DNA of 11,233 nucleotides, from contig SFCY01000073.1 of the NCBI GenBank assembly GCA_004558865.1, forward strand, positions 1-11,233. The letters are read 5' to 3'. A program made the translations under genes and the position numbers. The notes under the pieces are model-generated. The model worked only from the letters and a program-made list of their open reading frames with translations. It searched no databases and was not told where the DNA came from. This document shows positions 1 to 4,906 of the stretch, piece after piece (the stretch's first letter is position 1; each line of letters opens with the position of its first letter). This DNA is from Bacteroidales bacterium. Its GTDB lineage: Bacteria; Bacteroidota; Bacteroidia; Bacteroidales; Bacteroidaceae.

Positions 1-132
1 CTATGGAGCGTAAGCCTGTCCATGATTTTCCATTACCATTTACGCATTGGCGAAGTCAGGACTATACGAAATGAAACAACATATCCAATCCACGGAAAAC
101 ATCCGCTGTGTCCTTAAATCTTTCTCTGCAAT
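1..132. other. Left-edge sequence with no assignable gene
   Basis: Two + strand frames are open from the left edge: one to a TGA at 72-74, the other to a TAA at 115-117. Either could be the tail of a gene cut off by the window. Neither stretch has a recognisable motif and no terminator hairpin follows, so I do not call a gene. Confidence 0.3.
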
Positions 133-163
133 TTTGCCGTTTGGCTGAAAGTCAGTATCTTTG
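133..163 (+). promoter_or_regulatory. Bacteroidetes-type promoter, distal to gpmA
   Basis: TTTG at 133-136 is separated by 19 bases from TATCTTTG at 156-163, matching the Bacteroidetes TTTG / TAnnTTTG promoter pattern. Transcription would begin near 167 and run into gpmA with a leader of about 120 nt. The leader contains the ATTCG nonamer repeat at 180-202. Confidence 0.55.
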
Positions 164-179
164 CAGTTGATAATATTCA

Positions 180-202
180 ATTCGGTTAATTCGCTTAATT
201 AG
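180..202. repeat. Two and a half tandem ATTCGnTTA nonamers
   Basis: ATTCGGTTA (180-188) is followed directly by ATTCGCTTA (189-197) and then ATTAG. The 9-base period and the ATTCG core match the much larger palindromic array at 9107-9172. The repeat sits between the two candidate gpmA promoters. Confidence 0.5.
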
Positions 203-236
203 ATGTAAAATCAGTGTCGCTCTGATATTTTTTTAT

Positions 237-244
237 TATCTTTG
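237..244 (+). promoter_or_regulatory. Proximal gpmA -7 box (TATCTTTG)
   Basis: TATCTTTG fits the TAnnTTTG -7 consensus and lies 46 bases before the gpmA start codon. No convincing TTTG is seen 19-21 bases upstream, so this would be a promoter with a weak -33 element. Together with 133-163 it suggests tandem promoters. Confidence 0.5.
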
Positions 245-290
245 TGGCACGAACGAAGCAAAGCAATCAATTACATTATATCACAAGACA

Positions 291-1034
291 ATGAAAAGAA
301 TAGTACTTATCCGCCACGGCGAGAGCCAGTGGAATCTTGAGAACCGCTTCACAGGATGGACCAACGTTGATCTTACTGAAAAAGGCAAGAAGGAGGCTTT
401 TGATGCCGGCACTCTGATGAAGAAAGAGGGCTATCATTTCGACATCGCCTACACTTCCTATCTGAAGCGTGCCGTGAAGACGCTCAACAACGTGCTCGAC
501 GCTATGGACGAAGACTGGATCCCCGTAGTGAAGACTTGGCGTCTCAACGAGAAGCACTATGGTGCTCTCCAGGGTCTCAACAAGAAGGAGACCGCCCAGA
601 AGTATGGTGACGAGCAGGTGCTGCAGTGGCGCCGCAGCTACGATGTAGCTCCTCACGACCTCGCTGCCGACGGAACGGGTTCTGCCCTCGCTGATCCTCG
701 CTACGCTAAGGTGCCCACACAGTATCTTCCCAAGACGGAGAGCCTCAAAGACTGTATAGCCCGCGTGATGCCTTTCTGGGAGACAACCATCTTCCCGAAG
801 CTCAAGGAGGTGGACAGCATCATTGTGGCTGCTCACGGCAACTCTCTGCGCGGTATCGTCAAGCATCTTAAGGGCATTTCCGACAAGGACATCTCGGGTC
901 TGAATATCCCGACAGCTACTCCTTACGTATTCGAGTTTGACGATGATCTCAATCTCGTAAAGGACTACTATCTTGGCGACGCTGCTGCCATTGCCGCTAA
1001 GGCTGCCGCTGTGGCCAACCAGGGTAAGGCATAA
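291..1034 (+). CDS. gpmA: 2,3-bisphosphoglycerate-dependent phosphoglycerate mutase
   Basis: This cytoplasmic enzyme interconverts 3-phosphoglycerate and 2-phosphoglycerate in glycolysis and gluconeogenesis, using a phosphohistidine intermediate primed by 2,3-bisphosphoglycerate. The 247-residue protein opens with the histidine-phosphatase motif LIRHGES, giving His9 as the phosphorylated residue. Other expected active-site residues are visible: Arg60 in YLKRAVKT, Glu87 in RLNEKHYG (proton donor), and His182 in AAHGNSLRG. The motif NRFTGWTNVDLTEKG at 18-32 is typical of the cofactor-dependent family. Length matches the roughly 250-residue norm, so the gene looks complete, with a slightly longer Ala-rich C-terminal tail (from 231). 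The ATG at 291 is the only start compatible with the RHG motif near the N-terminus. It is transcribed alone, between candidate promoters and a strong hairpin terminator. Confidence 0.97.
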   Translation: MKRIVLIRHGESQWNLENRFTGWTNVDLTEKGKKEAFDAGTLMKKEGYHFDIAYTSYLKRAVKTLNNVLDAMDEDWIPVVKTWRLNEKHYGALQGLNKKETAQKYGDEQVLQWRRSYDVAPHDLAADGTGSALADPRYAKVPTQYLPKTESLKDCIARVMPFWETTIFPKLKEVDSIIVAAHGNSLRGIVKHLKGISDKDISGLNIPTATPYVFEFDDDLNLVKDYYLGDAAAIAAKAAAVANQGKA

Positions 1035-1037
1035 ATG

Positions 1038-1078
1038 ATAAAGCCCTTTTTCCACATTGCGTGGCGGAAGGGCTTTAT
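1038..1078 (+). terminator. Hairpin terminator after gpmA
   Basis: ATAAAGCCC (1038-1046) pairs perfectly with GGGCTTTAT (1070-1078). The inner arms TTTTTCCAC and GTGGCGGAA add mostly paired bases around a 5-base loop (1056-1060). It begins 3 bases after the gpmA stop. The A- and T-rich flanks are modest, but the position makes intrinsic termination the natural reading. Confidence 0.8.
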
Positions 1079-1091
1079 TGTATCTGTTCCC

Positions 1092-1117
1092 TTGTGCAGG
1101 ATTTAAAGTCTGCACAA
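1092..1117. repeat. 8-bp perfect inverted repeat upstream of ung
   Basis: TTGTGCAG (1092-1099) and CTGCACAA (1110-1117) are exact reverse complements around a 10-base A/T-rich spacer. No T run follows on either strand, so it does not look like a terminator. Its place 58 bases before the ung start would suit a dimeric repressor operator or a leader hairpin. The function is inferred only. Confidence 0.5.
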
Positions 1118-1174
1118 AAAATTAATATTCAAGCTTTTCATCAGAAGCCTATTCGGTAACAATATGGGTCGGTC

Positions 1175-1843
1175 ATGGTATCAGTAAAGATAGAGCCTTC
1201 ATGGGGCGAAGCACTTAGTGGCGAGTTTGTTAAGCCTTACTTCGAACAACTCACTTCGGCTGTGCGTCAGGAATATCTCCACAATGTGTGCTATCCCCCG
1301 GGACAGCTGATCTTCAACGCCTTCAACCTTTGTCCGTTCGACAGGGTGCGGGTGGTCATCATCGGGCAGGATCCCTACCATGAGCAGGGCCAGGCCATGG
1401 GGCTCAGCTTCTCTGTGCCGCAGGGCATACAGATGCCGCCGTCGTTGGTCAACATCTTCAAGGAGATTCACGCAGACCTGGGACGCCCCGTTCCCGCTGA
1501 CGGCGACCTCTCACGCTGGGCGCGCCAGGGAGTGCTGCTCCTCAACGCCACGCTCACCGTACGCGCCCATCAGGCCAACAGCCATCAGCCTTTGGGCTGG
1601 ACGGTCTTCACTGATGCCGCCATCAGCGCGCTCAACGCCCGCCGCAGCCACATTGTTTATATGCTTTGGGGCGGTTACGCACGCAGTAAGAAGACTCTTA
1701 TCGACCCCTCGCGCAACCTCATCCTTGAGAGTGCGCATCCCTCGCCCCTTAGCGCCAACCGCGGAGGCTGGTTCGGGCAGCACCAGTTCAGCCGCTGCAA
1801 CGCCTACCTCAAGGCCAACGGAGAAGAGGAGATAGAATGGTAG
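1175..1843 (+). CDS. ung: Uracil-DNA glycosylase, family 1
   Basis: This enzyme cuts the N-glycosidic bond of uracil in DNA (from cytosine deamination or dUMP incorporation), starting base-excision repair. The 222-residue protein has the family-1 signature GQDPYH at 64-69 with catalytic Asp66. The block LLLNATLTV at 121-129 contains the uracil-reading Asn124, and HPSPLSA at 188-194 contains His188 of the minor-groove loop. GLSFSV (76-81) supplies the stacking Phe79. The length is normal for bacterial Ung. The ATG at 1175 gives the usual N-terminal length; no clear Shine-Dalgarno is seen, which is common in Bacteroidetes. No TAnnTTTG box is found in 1079-1174, so its promoter is unclear and some readthrough from gpmA is possible. 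Confidence 0.97.
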   Translation: MVSVKIEPSWGEALSGEFVKPYFEQLTSAVRQEYLHNVCYPPGQLIFNAFNLCPFDRVRVVIIGQDPYHEQGQAMGLSFSVPQGIQMPPSLVNIFKEIHADLGRPVPADGDLSRWARQGVLLLNATLTVRAHQANSHQPLGWTVFTDAAISALNARRSHIVYMLWGGYARSKKTLIDPSRNLILESAHPSPLSANRGGWFGQHQFSRCNAYLKANGEEEIEW

Positions 1844-1844
1844 T

Positions 1845-1867
1845 GGGGGAGAGGCTACCCCCTTTTT
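1845..1867 (+). terminator. Short G/C hairpin with T run after ung
   Basis: GGGGG (1845-1849) can pair with CCCCC (1858-1862) around an 8-base loop, followed at once by TTTTT (1863-1867). It starts right after the ung stop codon and ends 18 bases before the next start codon. The stem is only 5 bp, so it may act as a weak terminator or attenuator rather than a full stop. Confidence 0.5.
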
Positions 1868-1885
1868 GATAGCGAATCGTAAGTT

Positions 1886-2467
1886 ATGGAACTACATATT
1901 ATCCAGATTGGCAATGTGCTTGTATCCCCCGACATCATCACGGAGGAGTTTTGCTGCGACTTGGAGCGTTGCAAGGGCCAGTGCTGCGTGGAGGGCGACG
2001 CCGGTGCGCCGGTCTCTCTCGACGAAGTGATGGCTATTGAGGACGCTCTCGACGAGGTGTGGCCCGAGCTCAGCGCGTCTGCCCAGGCCGTCATCGACAG
2101 GCAGGGCGTGGCCTACACCGACGTCGACGGCGAGCTTGTCACCAGCATAGTGGGTGGCCGCGACTGCGTGTTCACCTGTTATGACAAGGGCTGCTGCCTC
2201 TGCGCCCTGGAGCGCGCCTACCGGCAGGGGCGCACGGGTTTTGTCAAGCCCATCTCCTGCGCCCTGTATCCCATCCGCATGAAGCGTTTCAAGGATGGCC
2301 TTGTAGGCATCAACTATCATCGTTGGAGCGTTTGCACCGACGCCGTGAGAAAGGGCCGCGAGCTGCATCTGAAAGTATACCAGTTCCTTAGGTCGCCCCT
2401 TGTGCGCATGTTTGGCCAAGAATGGTATGATGAGCTGTGCGAGGCGGCGAAGAGCATCGGCCATTAG
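1886..2467 (+). CDS. Cysteine-rich DUF3109 family protein
   Basis: The 193-residue protein matches what I know of the DUF3109 family, common in Bacteroidetes and of unknown biochemical role. It contains thirteen cysteines in clusters: CC at 23-24, C29, CC at 33-34, C94, C98, CC at 103-104, C106, C125, C150 and C185. The CxxxCC, CCxC and PISCALYPIRM segments resemble the metal- or Fe-S-binding CxxxCxxCC proteins of the YkgJ type, so cluster or zinc binding is a reasonable inference but not proved. There is no signal peptide or membrane segment, so it is probably cytoplasmic. The ATG at 1886 gives the usual start MELHIIQIGNVLVS. It lies 42 bases after ung with only a weak hairpin between and no obvious own promoter, so partial cotranscription with ung is possible. 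Confidence 0.85.
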   Translation: MELHIIQIGNVLVSPDIITEEFCCDLERCKGQCCVEGDAGAPVSLDEVMAIEDALDEVWPELSASAQAVIDRQGVAYTDVDGELVTSIVGGRDCVFTCYDKGCCLCALERAYRQGRTGFVKPISCALYPIRMKRFKDGLVGINYHRWSVCTDAVRKGRELHLKVYQFLRSPLVRMFGQEWYDELCEAAKSIGH

Positions 2468-2536
2468 GCGATGCTTTGCTCTCGGGCTTAATGTTTTGCA
2501 CGAATGGCGAAATAAACATTCTTTATTGCAAAAAAG

Positions 2537-2567
2537 TTTGCGGATTGGCGATTTTTTGCTAATTTTG
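2537..2567 (+). promoter_or_regulatory. Promoter of an orphan small RNA
   Basis: TTTG at 2537-2540 and TAATTTTG at 2560-2567 are separated by exactly 19 bases, one of the closest matches to the Bacteroidetes consensus in this window. Transcription should begin near 2571-2574. No protein gene lies downstream on this strand before the terminator at 2726-2761. Confidence 0.75.
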
Positions 2568-2570
2568 CGG

Positions 2571-2761
2571 CATAAGGATTTTGGTTAATATTATTACCTA
2601 TACGTTAAAGCGGCTCTTTTATGCCGTGAGTGGATTGGTGAATCCACGTAACGTGAGATTTAGTTAATACGGAATTTTTTTCCGCAGTAAGTTGTTTTCT
2701 TCCTGTTGCGAAGCAGGGAGGGAAGAAAAAAGTCCATTTGCGTGAGCAAGTGGACTTTTTT
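2571..2761 (+). ncRNA. Candidate structured small RNA, about 190 nt
   Basis: A transcript from the promoter at 2537-2567 to the terminator at 2726-2761 would be about 190 nt with no plausible coding frame. It can fold strongly. ACGTTA (2602-2607) pairs with TAACGT (2649-2654), enclosing two hairpins: CGGC/GCCG (2611-2626) and a perfect 7-bp GTGGATT/AATCCAC hairpin (2630-2647). An outer helix pairs 2592-2600 with 2661-2669 with one mismatch. Further hairpins follow: CGGAA/TTCCG with a T5 loop (2670-2684), and an arm pairing TTTTCTTCC with GGAAGAAAA, capped by a GCGA tetraloop. It is not a tRNA and I see no tmRNA tag or SRP domain. I cannot name the family; the Bacteroidales-1 motif and a 6S-like RNA are possibilities to test. 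The start is estimated from the promoter. Confidence 0.7.
2726..2761. terminator. Strong bidirectional intrinsic terminator
   Basis: AAAAAAGTCCA (2726-2736) pairs with TGGACTTTTTT (2751-2761). The inner arms TTTGC and GCAAG close on a GTGA tetraloop. A T run ends the + strand version and the mirrored A run gives the same on the - strand. It therefore ends both the small RNA and the convergent AraC-family gene, whose stop is at 2798-2800. Confidence 0.9.
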
Positions 2762-2797
2762 CAATTCGTATCATTCACAATTGCGGCGGGGCTGCCC

Positions 2798-3676
2798 TTA
2801 TCGTTTCCTGTACTCCGTGGGCGTCATCCCCACGTGGAACTTGAAGTATTTGGCCATGAAGCTTTGGTTGTTGAAGTGCATCTCGTTGGCGATTTCCTTC
2901 ACGCTGAGGTTGCTGTTCTTGAGCATGAGTCTGATTTCCTTCACCACATACGTGTCAATCCATTCGTTGGGCGTGCGCCCGCTCACCTCCTTCACCATTT
3001 CGAAGAGGTATTTGGGCGATATGCTCATCTGTCTGCTGTACCAGCTCACTTGCCTCTCCTCGCGGTAATTTTCGGCCAAGAGCTTGATGAACTTGAAGAA
3101 GATGGTCTCAGCCCTTGTGTGGCCATGCGGCTGCATCTGCTGCTTCTCTATGCGGAAGATGGCGTTGCCCAGGTCGTAGACCATGGTGGTGAAGAGCGAC
3201 TGCACCACGGCCGTGCGGAAGATGTGGTCCTTCTCGGCTATCTTCTCCTTTATCTTGTTGCGGTATAGCTTGAAGGTGTCGGCCTCGTTGTCGAGCAGGT
3301 GCGACACGGGGTTGTTGCGCGTGAAGAGGAAGATGGATGCCAGCTCATGCACGTTGCGGATGATTTCGGTGTAGAACTCTTGCGTGATGACCATGCCCAC
3401 TCCTTTGTAGTCGGGGCTGACGTGGAAGTCCTCGATGAGTTGCCCGCGGCTGATGATGCTGAAGTCGTTGGGGCAGGTCACGTAGTCGTTGGTGTCGCAT
3501 ACATACTTGGCCGAGCCCGCCTCGCAGAGCCACAGCAGGTGGCAATCGACGAGCTGTGCCTGCCTTGGCATCTCGTCCAGGCGGAAGTTGTCGATGATGG
3601 CTATCTGCCCGCTCAGGACCAGGCCCGCATTGGCCTCCTGCAGCTTGTCCAAGGTGATGGTGGTGGGTTTGCTCAT
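2798..3676 (-). CDS. AraC-family transcriptional regulator
   Basis: This 292-residue protein is a predicted cytoplasmic DNA-binding regulator. The C-terminal AraC/XylS domain spans about 190-292, with two helix-turn-helix units: ISPKYLFEMVKEVSGRTPNEWI (split here at 219-240) and SVKEIANEMHFNNQSFMAKYFK (258-279), ending in the classic GMTPTEYRKR. The N-terminal half (about 15-170) is likely a cupin-like sensor domain as in many family members, but the effector cannot be told. I start it at the ATG at 3676 because a TACCTTTG -7 box lies at 3698-3705, so an upstream start (3841) would fall before the promoter and in apparent decayed sequence. No target operon is evident; the neighbouring rhamnosidase-like protein gene is a candidate by proximity only. 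Confidence 0.9.
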   Translation of the reverse strand: MSKPTTITLDKLQEANAGLVLSGQIAIIDNFRLDEMPRQAQLVDCHLLWLCEAGSAKYVCDTNDYVTCPNDFSIISRGQLIEDFHVSPDYKGVGMVITQEFYTEIIRNVHELASIFLFTRNNPVSHLLDNEADTFKLYRNKIKEKIAEKDHIFRTAVVQSLFTTMVYDLGNAIFRIEKQQMQPHGHTRAETIFFKFIKLLAENYREERQVSWYSRQMSISPKYLFEMVKEVSGRTPNEWIDTYVVKEIRLMLKNSNLSVKEIANEMHFNNQSFMAKYFKFHVGMTPTEYRKR

Positions 3677-3697
3677 TGGTTGGATTTTTTGTTTTTG

Positions 3698-3705
3698 CAA
3701 AGGTA
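3698..3705 (-). promoter_or_regulatory. -7 box (TACCTTTG) of the AraC-family gene
   Basis: On the - strand TACCTTTG matches TAnnTTTG and lies 21 bases before the ATG at 3676. No clear TTTG is found 19-21 bases further upstream. The leader would be under 20 nt. Confidence 0.6.
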
Positions 3706-3731
3706 GTGATATTTTCTGAGAAACTTTATTG

Positions 3732-3859
3732 TCATTTGCCGAGATGGCGTATTTCTTCCGACAGCTTTTCAATCTCGCGATTCTGTGCTTGTTGTTAATT
3801 GTCCATGCGCCCCATCGCAATTCGTCCAATACATCTTCCATGTAAACGACATTTCCGTC
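3732..3859 (-). pseudogene. Probable decayed coding remnant
   Basis: Directly after the stop of the rhamnosidase-like gene (3860-3862), the same frame continues with 21 protein-like codons starting DGNVVYMEDVLDELRWG (to 3797). After a one-base frame change, a second stretch (3794-3732) encodes 20 residues beginning QQAQNREIEK with a heptad-like, coiled-coil pattern, then TGA. Joined, they look like the C-terminus of a protein disrupted by a nonsense change and an indel. Alternatively both are chance frames in intergenic DNA. There is no start codon context or promoter of its own. Confidence 0.35.
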
Positions 3860-4777
3860 TCAGCCATTCCCTAAGATGCCTGGCAAGTCTCGCGCTACGC
3901 CGATGGCCTGGAAGAATTGGATCCATTCGCGGTCGTAGCCCCCCTCGCCCCAGGCTTTCACGCGGCGGATGGTGCGGGGTACGAACTTTGTGAAGGCCTG
4001 CTCGTCGAGCTCGCCGCTGCATACGTAGGTGAGTGGGCCGAAGTGGAGGATGTCGCCACGCCGGGGGCCGCGGAGCGTGACGCGCAGGAAGCCCACGAGT
4101 GCCGGGCCGAAGTCGTAGTGGGTGCAGGAGCCGGCGTTGTCGAAAAACCGCTGTTCCGTCATGAGGCAGGGGCGGTAGGGCAGGCTGTAGTCGTCGAAGG
4201 CTTCCATGGGCTTCGTCTCTTTTGGCTCCACCTCGTCGGCGCCCGTCCAGAGAGCGGGTGCGTATTGTGTGGCGTTCCAGCCCTCGGTGTTGATGGTGGC
4301 GTCCTGCAGCTCCTCGTCCCCGTCCATCCATTGCCGCTGCGAGGCTCTGCAGAGCCATGTGGCGTCGGTCTGCAGCGTCAGGGGCGAGCCGTCGGTGTAT
4401 AGTCCGTAAATGTTGATGGCGAGCTGGCGGTCGGCCGGCATCGTGTCGCGCGGGAAATACTCCACTGCCACCACGTTGGTGTCCTCGCGCAGGAAGGGCG
4501 TGATGTCGAAGCGGCGCACCGTGATGGGTGCCTTCTGGCTGACTACGGGCGCGTGGCGGTCGATGTTGCGCTCGTTGACGTAGACGTCGACATAGCCCTG
4601 CGAGGCCACTTCCAGCCACGCATGGTCGGGTTCCTTGGCCCCGGTCACCATCTTGCGGAACAGCACGCCGTGTCCCTCCTGGGCTGTGGCGCTTCTTATC
4701 CAGTTCATTCCAAACTCCTGAGCCGTGGCGGCGAGGGGACTGAGCATGAGCAGCAGGAGGGCTATGGTGTGGCGCAT
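3860..4777 (-). CDS. Secreted protein, rhamnosidase N-terminal-like, no catalytic domain
   Basis: The 305-residue protein starts with a clean signal peptide (MRHTIALLLLMLSPLAATAQ, cleavage likely after residue 20), so it should be exported to the periplasm or surface. Residues about 35-175 resemble the beta-sandwich N-terminal domain of bacterial alpha-L-rhamnosidases: AWLEVASQGYVDVYVNERNI, a RFDITPFLREDTNVVAVEYF strand block, then LYTDGSPLTLQTDATWL and a GW motif at 166-167. Residues about 220-270, around YDFGPALVGFLRVTLRGPRRGD, look like the next accessory domain. The glycosidase barrel expected after this is absent, since full-length enzymes are far longer. It could be a stand-alone sugar-binding protein or a truncated gene; the stop is followed in frame by protein-like sequence. 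I prefer the ATG at 4777 over an upstream GTG (4822) because it places the signal peptide at the N-terminus. No -7 box is seen upstream. Domain assignment is by eye. Confidence 0.7.
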   Translation of the reverse strand: MRHTIALLLLMLSPLAATAQEFGMNWIRSATAQEGHGVLFRKMVTGAKEPDHAWLEVASQGYVDVYVNERNIDRHAPVVSQKAPITVRRFDITPFLREDTNVVAVEYFPRDTMPADRQLAINIYGLYTDGSPLTLQTDATWLCRASQRQWMDGDEELQDATINTEGWNATQYAPALWTGADEVEPKETKPMEAFDDYSLPYRPCLMTEQRFFDNAGSCTHYDFGPALVGFLRVTLRGPRRGDILHFGPLTYVCSGELDEQAFTKFVPRTIRRVKAWGEGGYDREWIQFFQAIGVARDLPGILGNG

Positions 4778-4851
4778 TGCGTGGCTTGTGGTTGTTGTTG
4801 GTTTATGGTTGCTTTTTTCCACTCCGCGGTTACGGTCTGTTGCTTGAAACG

Positions 4852-4889
4852 AAAAACGTCCCCAGGCATCAGGATTGAGTCTGGGGACG
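4852..4889 (-). terminator. Intrinsic terminator of gyrB
   Basis: CGTCCCCAG (4857-4865) and CTGGGGACG (4881-4889) form a perfect 9-bp stem with a 15-base loop. Read on the - strand it is followed by TTTTT (4856-4852). It lies just after the gyrB stop (4907-4909) and separates gyrB from the secreted protein gene. Confidence 0.88.
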
Positions 4890-4906
4890 CGGTTATGAAT
4901 CTTACG

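Noticed and set aside
2571..2761. tmRNA, SRP RNA or RNase P RNA as identity of the small RNA
   Set aside because: No tag reading frame ending in ALAA, no SRP domain IV motif, and the length is too short for tmRNA or RNase P RNA.
3677..3841. 55-residue N-terminal extension of the AraC-family open frame
   Set aside because: The extension precedes the TACCTTTG -7 box at 3698-3705, is unlike AraC N-termini, and is in frame with the end of the upstream gene; the start at 3676 is better.
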